DNA from: an uncultured Carnobacterium sp.
Lineage (GTDB): Bacteria; Bacillota; Bacilli; Lactobacillales; Aerococcaceae
Length of the DNA: 5,454 nucleotides
Direction of reading: 5' to 3'
NCBI GenBank assembly: GCA_905371865.1
Contig: CAJPNA010000106.1
Coordinates: forward strand, 1 to 5,454
The notes under the pieces are model-generated. The model did no database searches, was not told the DNA's origin, and worked only from the letters and a program-made list of their open reading frames with translations. The position numbers and the translations under genes are program-made. Position 1 is the stretch's first letter; each line of letters starts with the position of its first letter. Shown here piece by piece: positions 1-5,398 of this stretch.

Positions 1-203
1 TTAGCCGTGCAACCATCCGTAATATTAAAGAAAATCTATTTTGGGCATTTGCCTATAACGTGATCGGAATACCATTTGCGATGGGAGTTCTTCACCTCTT
101 TGGCGGACCACTCCTCAACCCAATGATTGCCGGAGCCGCAATGAGCTTCAGTTCCGTATCTGTTGTCCTCAACGCCCTAAGATTAAAACGCTGGAAAGCA
201 TAA
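1..203 (+). CDS. copA: Copper-translocating P1B-type ATPase, C-terminal fragment
   Basis: This is the last 66 residues of a heavy-metal P-type ATPase; the reading frame begins at base 3 and the rest lies upstream of the window. Visible are the end of the soluble domain (SRATIRNIKENL) and the two final membrane helices. The first carries a Tyr-Asn pair (fragment residues 18-19). The second carries the M-x-x-S-S motif (MSFSS, residues 47-51). In Cu(I)-transporting CopA proteins these residues contribute to intramembrane copper sites. A short basic tail (LRLKRWKA) ends the protein. copZ begins 17 bp after the stop codon, which fits a copper-efflux operon. The catalytic DKTGT motif and the CPC motif are not in the window, so metal specificity rests on the MxxSS motif and on the copZ neighbour. 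Copper is much the likeliest; silver may also be exported. Confidence 0.9.
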   Translation, partial: SRATIRNIKENLFWAFAYNVIGIPFAMGVLHLFGGPLLNPMIAGAAMSFSSVSVVLNALRLKRWKA

Positions 204-220
204 CTTTAAAGGAGAGATTT

Positions 221-421
221 ATGATGAAAAAAGAATACAATTTAGAAGGAATTAAATGCGCAGGATGTGCCAACACAGTGAAAGAACGCTTCTCAAACGT
301 CCCAGGCGTGACAAACGTTGAAGTGAGCTTAGAAACAAAAGTAGCCACAGTCGAAGGAGACGCAAGCGTCGACGCATTACAAGCATCCCTCGAAGGCACA
401 AAATACAGAATTCAAAAGTAA
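221..421 (+). CDS. copZ: CopZ-like copper chaperone (HMA domain)
   Basis: This is a 66-residue stand-alone heavy-metal-associated domain, the usual size of CopZ chaperones that bind Cu(I) in the cytosol and pass it to CopA or to a copper repressor. The metal-binding loop is GIKCAGC, with the cysteines at residues 13 and 16. A beta-alpha-beta-beta-alpha-beta pattern follows, with the typical VPGVTNVEVSLETKVATVEGD stretch in the second and third strands. The residue two positions before the first Cys, Met in the classic GMTCxxC loop, is Ile here. An AAAGGAG ribosome-binding site (208-214) precedes the tandem ATG ATG; either could start, with spacings of 6 and 9 nt, and the first is given. The gene follows copA by 17 bp and is almost certainly co-transcribed with it. 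No terminator is visible directly after the stop. Confidence 0.92.
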   Translation: MMKKEYNLEGIKCAGCANTVKERFSNVPGVTNVEVSLETKVATVEGDASVDALQASLEGTKYRIQK

Positions 422-476
422 AAAAATTTAGACCGCTTGAATGATATATCGGACCATTCTCCTATAGATTTTTTGC

Positions 477-486
477 CACAGGTGCA
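477..486. promoter_or_regulatory. Degenerate cop-box-like site upstream of the UPF0145 gene
   Basis: CACAGGTGCA matches the CopY operator consensus TACAnnTGTA at 6 of 8 fixed positions. It lies 34 bp before the UPF0145 start codon. Upstream is a poor promoter candidate: TTGAAT at 437-442 and TATAGA at 463-468, with an overlong 20-bp spacer. The half-sites are not perfect and no copY gene is visible, so this is only a candidate. The rest of the 99-bp gap after copZ (422-520) shows no hairpin terminator and no other convincing motif, so read-through from copZ is possible. Confidence 0.15.
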
Positions 487-520
487 GTAATATGAAGATA
501 GAACAAAAGGAGGAATTTCT

Positions 521-838
521 ATGATTATTACTACAACACAAACGGTCGAAGGGTATCAAATTGTTGAGTATAAATGGATTGTTTTTGGTGAAGTGGTAGC
601 AGGTGTTGATGCTATAAAAGATATCGCAGCAGGACTAAGAAATTTCTTTGGAGGCCGCTCTAGAGCTTATGAAGGAGAACTTTCAGAAGCTAGAGAAGAA
701 GCTCTACAAGAAATGGAAGAAAGAGCTGCAAAAATCGGAGCGAATGCTGTAGTAGGCGTGAAAATGGACTATGAGTATATGGATGGCATGATTATGGTCA
801 CCTGTAGCGGAACCGCAGTCGTTATTGAAGAACTATAA
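521..838 (+). CDS. UPF0145 / YbjQ-family protein
   Basis: This 105-residue protein has the normal length for the UPF0145 (YbjQ, DUF74) family. Family hallmarks visible are the N-terminal TTxxVEGYxIVEYKWIVFGEVVAG strands, the GGRSRAYEGELSEAREEAL segment (residues 44-62), and the C-terminal A-x-x-I-G-A-N-A-V-V-G-V strand (residues 70-80) followed by MIMVTCSGTAVVI. There is no signal peptide or membrane helix, so it should be cytosolic. Members form ring-like oligomers and are often labelled putative heavy-metal-binding, but no biochemical function is established. Its place behind copA-copZ makes a link to metal handling tempting; this is inference only, since the family also occurs in many unrelated contexts. 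Translation starts after a full AAAGGAGG site (506-513) with 7-nt spacing. A strong terminator follows its stop codon. Confidence 0.9.
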   Translation: MIITTTQTVEGYQIVEYKWIVFGEVVAGVDAIKDIAAGLRNFFGGRSRAYEGELSEAREEALQEMEERAAKIGANAVVGVKMDYEYMDGMIMVTCSGTAVVIEEL

Positions 839-843
839 AAATT

Positions 844-878
844 AAGAAAGCTAGGCTATAGACCTAGCTTTCTTTTTT
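844..878 (+). terminator. Rho-independent terminator after the UPF0145 gene
   Basis: The arms 844-855 (AAGAAAGCTAGG) and 863-874 (CCTAGCTTTCTT) are perfect 12-bp complements around a 7-nt loop. A run of T residues follows (873-878). The hairpin begins 6 bp after the stop codon. It ends the plus-strand copper/UPF0145 unit. The A-rich left side gives only a weak terminator on the other strand. Confidence 0.92.
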
Positions 879-911
879 GTTGTTCCTGTTTCGTCTCATG
901 GTTAGTAGAAG

Positions 912-1122
912 AAAAAAAGTGGAGCGTTGCGAAAAAAACACCTAGGATTCTATACGAGTGGTAGTCGCGAGTGTACGCGATGCGAATTACAGACTCTGGA
1001 AATGAAATTTCCTAGAGTCTGTTTAAGGCTCGAGAGGTCTGAGACCTTGGCTCAGACCGGTACAGCCATTACTACTCGTATGAAAAAATCCTAGGTGTTT
1101 ACAAGAGCAACGCTCTTTACTT
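912..1122 (-). terminator. Possible terminator of the lacD operon formed by the same inverted repeat
   Basis: Read on the minus strand, the inverted repeat starts 9 bp after the lacD stop codon. Its far arm (GCAACGCTCCACT) runs straight into seven T residues (complement of the A-run 912-918). That is the layout of an intrinsic terminator, although the hairpin is far larger than usual. No other terminator is visible for the minus-strand operon before the opposing gene. Between 879 and 911 I see nothing definable. Confidence 0.35.
917..1122 (+). ncRNA. Candidate structured RNA / large palindromic element with four-way junction
   Basis: The two ends are long inverted repeats. Segment 1: 922-930 pairs with 1107-1115 (9 bp), extended by G921-U1116 and by AAGT (917-920) with ACTT (1119-1122). 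Segment 2: 936-949 pairs with 1087-1100 (14 perfect bp, containing CCTAGG). Segment 3: 952-965 pairs with 1068-1081 (14 bp, including G960-U1073 and G964-U1069). The enclosed part holds three hairpins. CGCG 966-969 pairs with 976-979. ACAGACTCT 989-997 pairs with 1014-1022, topped by GGAAAT 998-1003 with ATTTCC 1007-1012. GGCT 1027-1030 pairs with AGCC 1064-1067, enclosing GGTCTGAG 1036-1043 with CTCAGACC 1051-1058. About 73 pairs form in 206 nt. All wobbles fit plus-strand RNA. I recognise no known RNA family, and no convincing plus-strand promoter was found. A MITE-like repeat is the main alternative. Confidence 0.45.
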
Positions 1123-1131
1123 ATAAGGTAA

Positions 1132-2136
1132 TTATTTTACTTCTGCACGTTCTAACCATGGAGTTGCAGTTTCATCTAAAACAACGTTAAGGTCCTCGAT
1201 ATTCTTACGTCCTTGGTTTGCCAACCACGCACGACCAGCTTCTTCCCCTTCAGTCGCAAACACAGCTACAGCATCTTTCCATGTTGCACGACCACATAAC
1301 ACACCATTGAAAGTAGAACCAGCTTCTTTTGCAAAGCGTAATGTTTCTTGGAATAATTCAGCAGAAACACCAGCACTTAAGAAGATGAATGGTAAGTGAG
1401 TGATTTCAGATTGTTCTTTGAATAAACGTAACGCTTCTTCGCGAGTATAAACAGGTTCAACACCTTCTTTAGTGTATCCTTCTACGAAGTTCATGTTTAC
1501 TGGAACTTCTACTTTTAATACATCAACGTTGTAACGTGGGTCAGAGAAGACTTCCATTGCGTCGTTTACTTTATGAGGTTTAACTTTAGCGTATGCAGCT
1601 GATTTCTCATCGTCGTCACTTGCTTCGTAAGAAACGATTTCTAAGAAGAATGGAATATCTTCTGCCACACATTCGCTACCGACACGTTCTACCCATGCAT
1701 GTTTGATGTCGTTGATCGCTGGGTCTTCGTCAATATCATAGTATAAAAGAACTTTAACAGCGTCAGCGCCTAATTCTTTAATACGTTTTGCAGACCAGAT
1801 TGGAAGTAAGTCTGGTAAGCGGCCGATTTCTGTTGCATCGTAACCAGTTTTTTCGTAAGAGATTAAAAGTCCGCAGTCTTCGTGGCGTAATTTTGCAGCT
1901 GGAAGACCATATTCTGGGTCTAAAAGGATTGAAGAAGAGTATTTTGTTAATTCTTCAGAAATTAATTCTTTGAAGCGGATGATGCCTTCGTCCCCTTTTA
2001 CATTTGGGTTTCCTGCAGCAATCATTTTTTTCAATGAACCACGTTGGTCAATCGCTAAAGCACCGATGACATGGTTTTTGTTTGAAAGTTTTAATAAGTG
2101 ATCATATTTTCCTTTTGTTAATACTAATTTTGACAT
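1132..2136 (-). CDS. lacD: Tagatose 1,6-bisphosphate aldolase, class I (LacD)
   Basis: This cytosolic enzyme cleaves D-tagatose 1,6-bisphosphate into dihydroxyacetone phosphate and glyceraldehyde 3-phosphate. The 334 residues match the family (about 325-335). Visible hallmarks are the N-terminal GALAIDQRGSLKKMI (residues 25-39), LLDPEYGLPA (71-80), DAVKVLLYYD (125-134), FFLEIVSYE (163-171) and DVLKVEVPVN (205-214). By analogy with streptococcal LacD, Lys208 should form the Schiff base, with Glu166 as the acid/base partner. FIFLSAGV near residue 275 and GVLCGRATWKD near 305 are typical of the C-terminal barrel. The start is set by AAGGAG (2144-2149), 7 nt before this ATG; the in-frame GTG 51 bp upstream lacks such a site and adds an atypical leader. 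It is the last gene of the operon, 62 bp after nagA. It takes part in GalNAc breakdown here, not obviously in lactose use, as no lacABC genes adjoin. Streptococcal LacD paralogues can also regulate, which cannot be judged here. Confidence 0.93.
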   Translation of the reverse strand: MSKLVLTKGKYDHLLKLSNKNHVIGALAIDQRGSLKKMIAAGNPNVKGDEGIIRFKELISEELTKYSSSILLDPEYGLPAAKLRHEDCGLLISYEKTGYDATEIGRLPDLLPIWSAKRIKELGADAVKVLLYYDIDEDPAINDIKHAWVERVGSECVAEDIPFFLEIVSYEASDDDEKSAAYAKVKPHKVNDAMEVFSDPRYNVDVLKVEVPVNMNFVEGYTKEGVEPVYTREEALRLFKEQSEITHLPFIFLSAGVSAELFQETLRFAKEAGSTFNGVLCGRATWKDAVAVFATEGEEAGRAWLANQGRKNIEDLNVVLDETATPWLERAEVK

Positions 2137-2143
2137 AATAACA

Positions 2144-2149
2144 CTCCTT
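2144..2149 (-). promoter_or_regulatory. lacD ribosome-binding site
   Basis: AAGGAG on the minus strand lies 7 nt before ATG at 2136. It fixes the LacD start at MSKLVLTKGKYDHLL instead of the longer GTG-initiated frame. The rest of the 62-bp nagA-lacD gap shows no hairpin or promoter. Confidence 0.85.
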
Positions 2150-2198
2150 GAGTTATGGATTGGGGCACTCTCACGCCTCGTACTCACTGTCTTTTTGA

Positions 2199-3356
2199 TT
2201 ATTTTGCTTCGAAATAAGGCTTACCGTCTAAGTAAGTCGCTTTGAGTTGTAACTCATCGTCTAATACGATGAAGTCCGCTGCGTACCCTGGGTCGATGCG
2301 TCCGCAAACGTCGTCGATACCGACTGATTTTGCAGGAACAAGGCTGGCCATTGTAAGAGCTTCGTGTGGAGTCGCAATGCCCCATTTCACAACGTTCTGA
2401 ACCCCTTGGATAAGTTCCAAAATACTTCCGGCAAGGCTACCGCCGTCTTTCAAGCGAGCTGTACCGTCTTTTACGATAACAGGGAATTCACCAAGCATCG
2501 ATTCGCATTCGCCCATACCACCAGCACGCATGCAGTCTGTAATAAGGGCTACATGGTCGTGACCGCAACATTTCATAACGATACTTGCGCTCACTGGGTG
2601 GACGTGGTGACCGTCGCAGATGAGTTCGTCGAATACGTTTGGCAATGTGAGTGCCGCACCGACAACGCCTGGTTCGCGGTGGTGTAAGCCGCGCATTCCG
2701 TTGTAAGTGTGAACGAAGATATTCGCACCGGCTTCAACGGCGTTTTTGCAATCTTCGTAAGTGGCATCTGTATGTGCAAGAGCGACATAGATGTCTTTTG
2801 TTTTCGCGTGTTTGATGAAATCAACCGCACCGTCACGTTCAGGTGCAATCGCGATTTTCTTCACCCAACCGCCAGCGCGTTCTTGCCATTCATCTAAGAT
2901 TTCAGATTTAGGGTCGCCCATGTATTTAGGGTTTTGCGCGCCTTTGTATTTTTCACAGAAGAATGGACCTTCTAAGAAAATCCCTCTGATTTTAGCGCCG
3001 CCAAGTGTTGTGGCGTTATCGCCGACTGTTTGGCAAACATCTGCTAATAACTCGCGAGATGCGGTTAAGGTTGTTGGTAAGTAAGAAGTAACCCCGCAGG
3101 AAGGAAGTCCTTCTGAAATGGTACGAAGAGCTTCTACGTCATTATCCATTACGTCAGCGCCTTTGAATCCGTGAATATGTGTATCCACAAGACCTGGGGC
3201 AATTTGATAGTTACCGTAGTCGATAATCGTAGCGCCGCTTTCTGGTTTTTCGGTTTGGAAGGCTCCGAAAGTTCCGTTGTCCAAGATTGGTAAGTACCCT
3301 GGACCTTTCACTTCGTCTTCAAAATAAAATGCTTTGGCATAAATATAAGTTGTCAT
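2199..3356 (-). CDS. nagA: N-acetylhexosamine-6-phosphate deacetylase (NagA)
   Basis: This amidohydrolase removes acetate from N-acetylglucosamine-6-P or, in this operon more likely, N-acetylgalactosamine-6-P. The 385 residues are the usual NagA length. Family motifs appear in order: APGLVDTHIHG (His60, His62), the metal-ligand glutamate in FLEGPFF (Glu129), ALAHTDA (His195), FVHTYNGMRGLHHREPG (His216, with the substrate-binding HHREPG at 225-230), ICDGHHVHP (His250, His251), and the catalytic aspartate in LITDCM (Asp274). GSLAGS lies further on, and the C-terminal ...GRIDPGYAADFIVLDDE closes the metal-dependent hydrolase fold. No catalytic residue is missing. It begins 27 bp after agaS and is cotranscribed. 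The start is the ATG behind an extended Shine-Dalgarno site; a TTG 18 bp upstream overlaps that site and is less likely. NagA enzymes often accept both epimers, so GalNAc specificity is inferred from agaS and lacD. Confidence 0.94.
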   Translation of the reverse strand: MTTYIYAKAFYFEDEVKGPGYLPILDNGTFGAFQTEKPESGATIIDYGNYQIAPGLVDTHIHGFKGADVMDNDVEALRTISEGLPSCGVTSYLPTTLTASRELLADVCQTVGDNATTLGGAKIRGIFLEGPFFCEKYKGAQNPKYMGDPKSEILDEWQERAGGWVKKIAIAPERDGAVDFIKHAKTKDIYVALAHTDATYEDCKNAVEAGANIFVHTYNGMRGLHHREPGVVGAALTLPNVFDELICDGHHVHPVSASIVMKCCGHDHVALITDCMRAGGMGECESMLGEFPVIVKDGTARLKDGGSLAGSILELIQGVQNVVKWGIATPHEALTMASLVPAKSVGIDDVCGRIDPGYAADFIVLDDELQLKATYLDGKPYFEAK

Positions 3357-3357
3357 A

Positions 3358-3371
3358 GGATCATCTCTTTT
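3358..3371 (-). promoter_or_regulatory. Extended Shine-Dalgarno site of nagA
   Basis: AAAAGAGATGATCC matches 12 of 14 bases of AAAGGAGGTGATCC, the complement of the 16S rRNA 3' end. The core GAG lies 8 nt before ATG at 3356. The weaker purine core is offset by pairing that continues through TGATCC almost up to the start codon. It makes ATG, not the upstream TTG at 3374, the likely start. Confidence 0.7.
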
Positions 3372-3383
3372 CAATAAAGTTAT

Positions 3384-4550
3384 TTATGCTTCTAATGGGT
3401 GAATCGTTACTCCTTTAACGACACGGTTTACAGTGCCTGTTGGTGAAGGAGTGTCTGGTTTGTTTCCAACTTTGATAGAAGAAAGTAGAGAAACCGTTTG
3501 GCCAAATACCGCATATGGAAGTGCAAGGTAAGCATCTGGAACGAAACGATATTCTTTATCGAAGCTGAAAGATAGACCTTCAAAGTCGCTCTCTGCATCC
3601 ACTCCAACCGCAAGAACAAGGCGTGCGATTTGGTCGCCGTGTAATTCGTTTAAGATATCGATGTCGTATTGACGCGTATAGTCGTCGTTCGATACGAATA
3701 CGAAGGCTAGAGAAGAGCTATTTACAAATGATTTAGGACCGTGACGGAACCCCATTGAAGAATCGAAGGCTGTTGCGATTTGTCCAGCAGTCAATTCAAG
3801 AATCTTCAATTGAACTTCGCGAGCAAGTCCGCTGAGAGAACCAGAACCTAAGTAAATCACACGGTTGTAGTCTAAGTTCACGTAATGTTGAATCACATCT
3901 TCACGTTCGAGGACGCTTGACCCCATTTGACGGATGGATTTCACGAAGCCTTCTTTTTCTTCAAGTGAGTGTGCTTCGTCGAATACAAGAAGCGCTGTAA
4001 GAGTCATACATGTGAAGCTTCCTGTCATCGCAAAACCAGCGTCGTTAGATCGGTCTGGCATCATTAAGAGTAAGTTGTTTGTGTCGTCTTTAGCAGCAAT
4101 GGCTAATTTTCCTTCTGGTGCACAAGTAATCGTGATTTGATAGAAGTCGCGCACGATTTGTTGGCCAAGTTGCACACTTGCAAGACTTTCTGGTGAGTTC
4201 CCGCTACGTGCAAATGAAACAAGCACTGTAGGAATTTCTGCTTTGAAGTAGTCATGTGGATTACTTACAAGGTTTGTTGTTCCGACAGATTGGAAATCAA
4301 AACGGTCTTCATTTCCTGTACGTTTTAAGTAAGGAAGAATCGTATCTCCCACATATTGTGATGTGCCTGCACCTGCGAAAATCACGCGAAGGCGACCTTC
4401 AGGTAAGTTGTTTAAGAAAGCAGTGATGCGTTCTAAGTTTGATTTGTAGTAATCAAAAGCTTCTTTCCACAATTCTGGTTGTTGGCGAATTTCGCGCGTT
4501 GTAATTTCTGCAGATAAAGCTTCTAATTGACTGGTTGAAAATTGAAACAT
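3384..4550 (-). CDS. agaS: AgaS-family SIS-domain galactosamine-6-phosphate deaminase/isomerase
   Basis: This 388-residue protein has two sugar-isomerase (SIS) domains and should convert galactosamine-6-P to tagatose-6-P and ammonia in the cytosol. The first domain shows VIFAGAGTSQYVG (residues 56-68) and VSFARSGNSPES (111-122), the phosphosugar-binding loop. The second shows VIYLGSGSLSGLARE (231-245), KILELTAGQ (249-257) and DSSMGFRHGPKS (263-274). Glu252 and His270 are candidate catalytic residues. The C-terminal NKPDTPSPTG (363-372) followed by TVNRVV is characteristic of AgaS and separates it from GlmS-type or glucosamine deaminase (NagB) proteins. The start ATG follows GGAGG (4557-4561) by 6 nt. 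It sits 18 bp after gntR and 27 bp before nagA, supporting one transcript. The role fits the linked deacetylase and tagatose aldolase. Some AgaS-like proteins act on other amino sugars, so the substrate is assigned from family and context. Confidence 0.92.
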   Translation of the reverse strand: MFQFSTSQLEALSAEITTREIRQQPELWKEAFDYYKSNLERITAFLNNLPEGRLRVIFAGAGTSQYVGDTILPYLKRTGNEDRFDFQSVGTTNLVSNPHDYFKAEIPTVLVSFARSGNSPESLASVQLGQQIVRDFYQITITCAPEGKLAIAAKDDTNNLLLMMPDRSNDAGFAMTGSFTCMTLTALLVFDEAHSLEEKEGFVKSIRQMGSSVLEREDVIQHYVNLDYNRVIYLGSGSLSGLAREVQLKILELTAGQIATAFDSSMGFRHGPKSFVNSSSLAFVFVSNDDYTRQYDIDILNELHGDQIARLVLAVGVDAESDFEGLSFSFDKEYRFVPDAYLALPYAVFGQTVSLLSSIKVGNKPDTPSPTGTVNRVVKGVTIHPLEA

Positions 4551-4568
4551 AATACCCCTCCAAAATTT

Positions 4569-5297
4569 TTATTGATTTATTCGATAGTGTCTTACCTTGT
4601 AGAAGAATTGATCGCTTCTAGCTACACTAATAGTGTATTCAATAATGCGATTTTCGTGATTCAATGTCGTTCGTCTAAACCTTAAGCAAGCTCCATGCGG
4701 ATCCACATCTAGTGCTTCAGCTTCTTCCGCACTTAAAATACTTGCGGAAAATTCTTCGTCAGCATAGTGGATTTGCTGATTGAACTTACTTGCAAACACA
4801 TCGTATAAAGAATGACCTTCTAGAAGTGTTTTTGTTAACCCTTTAAAAACATCGTAAGGTAAAAATGTGGTTTCCTTCATAAGCGCAATTCCGTCTGCAT
4901 ACCGAATGCGTTTCAATCGAAATAGCTTATCACCCGCTTCAATCCCAATTAATGGGGCGATAAATTCATCCGCTTCATAACAGTCCAGAGAAGTAATCTT
5001 TGTCGTAGGGACTTTACCGAGTTCCTTCATCTGTTCTGTAAAACTATATCCTTCTAGTAAGTTTTGACGTTCTTTCCACTGATTTGAGATGAACGTCCCT
5101 TTGCCATGGCGTTTATAAATAAACCCAAGTGTCTCCAATTCTTTTAGCGCTGTTCTAACAGTGGTTCGACTCACATTGTATACTTTCGTAATTTCTCTTT
5201 CTGAAAGCATCTTTTCGTGCGCTTTCCCCTTTGTTTTAATGAAATCCATTAATGCTATACTTAGCGTTGAATAAAGAGGAGAGGGTTTAGCAACCAT
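4569..5297 (-). CDS. GntR/HutC-family transcriptional repressor of the amino-sugar operon
   Basis: This 242-residue regulator has an N-terminal winged helix-turn-helix (about residues 8-71). Key features there are MLSEREITKVYNVSRTTVRTALKELETLGFI and the wing KRHGKGTFI. A C-terminal UTRA effector-binding domain follows (about 90-235), with FTEQMKELGKVPTTKI at its start and RFRRTTLNHENRIIEYTISVARSDQFFYKV near the end. The layout is that of HutC-subfamily regulators such as NagR/YvoA and DasR, which respond to phosphorylated amino sugars. Here the inducer is likely GalNAc-6-P or galactosamine-6-P. It is the first gene of its operon. The perfect AACTGGT-N4-ACCAGTT palindrome just upstream implies autoregulation along with agaS, nagA and lacD. 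The start is the ATG after AAAGGAGGG; a longer GTG frame would begin inside the operator. Confidence 0.92.
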   Translation of the reverse strand: MVAKPSPLYSTLSIALMDFIKTKGKAHEKMLSEREITKVYNVSRTTVRTALKELETLGFIYKRHGKGTFISNQWKERQNLLEGYSFTEQMKELGKVPTTKITSLDCYEADEFIAPLIGIEAGDKLFRLKRIRYADGIALMKETTFLPYDVFKGLTKTLLEGHSLYDVFASKFNQQIHYADEEFSASILSAEEAEALDVDPHGACLRFRRTTLNHENRIIEYTISVARSDQFFYKVRHYRINQ

Positions 5298-5303
5298 ATT
5301 GAA

Positions 5304-5312
5304 CCCTCCTTT
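5304..5312 (-). promoter_or_regulatory. gntR ribosome-binding site
   Basis: AAAGGAGGG on the minus strand lies 6 nt before ATG at 5297. It decides the start (MVAKPSPLYSTL) against the 13-residue longer GTG version, whose start codon at 5336 falls in the operator palindrome. Confidence 0.88.
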
Positions 5313-5326
5313 CAAAAACATTCTAC

Positions 5327-5344
5327 AACTGGTCACTACCAGTT
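5327..5344. promoter_or_regulatory. Operator palindrome of the GntR/HutC repressor
   Basis: AACTGGT (5327-5333) and ACCAGTT (5338-5344) form a perfect 7-bp inverted repeat around CACT. The TGGT-N4-ACCA core resembles the sites of HutC-type amino-sugar repressors such as DasR and NagR/YvoA. It begins about 7 bp downstream of the -10 hexamer, at the predicted transcription start. A bound repressor would there block transcription of gntR-agaS-nagA-lacD. No second copy was noticed in the window. Confidence 0.8.
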
Positions 5345-5350
5345 AACTTT

Positions 5351-5379
5351 ATTGTAAGAGTTTTTATCGGTTTCGTCAA
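5351..5379 (-). promoter_or_regulatory. Sigma-A promoter of the gntR-agaS-nagA-lacD operon
   Basis: On the minus strand, TTGACG (5374-5379) and TACAAT (5351-5356) are separated by exactly 17 bp. Each differs from the consensus at one base. Transcription should start near 5344, giving a leader of roughly 45 nt before the gntR ATG. No convincing internal promoter was seen between the four genes. Confidence 0.87.
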
Positions 5380-5398
5380 TAGAATTGGAGGAAAAAGA

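Noticed and set aside
169..399. Minus-strand open frame across copZ, and similar open frames opposite lacD, nagA and agaS
   Set aside because: They lie antisense or out of frame within well-supported genes, have no good ribosome sites, and resemble no protein family.
877..908. Plus-strand promoter for the structured element (TTGTTC 880-885, TAGTAG 903-908)
   Set aside because: The 17-bp spacing is right, but both hexamers match poorly (the -10 at only 3 of 6 positions), so it is not reported as a feature.
2137..2187. Longer LacD reading frame starting at GTG 2187
   Set aside because: The extra 17 residues are unlike LacD N-termini and contain the AAGGAG site that serves the ATG at 2136.
3357..3374. 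NagA start at TTG 3374
   Set aside because: The TTG codon borders the extended Shine-Dalgarno sequence that serves the ATG at 3356, and the NagA fold begins after that ATG.
5298..5336. GntR start at GTG 5336
   Set aside because: It lies inside the operator palindrome, while a perfect AAAGGAGGG site serves the ATG at 5297.
5357..5376. Possible catabolite-responsive element (CGAAACCGATAAAA on the minus strand) in the promoter spacer
   Set aside because: Only about 9 of 14 positions fit the cre consensus, and the flanking TG/CA bases are poor, so it is not distinguishable from chance.
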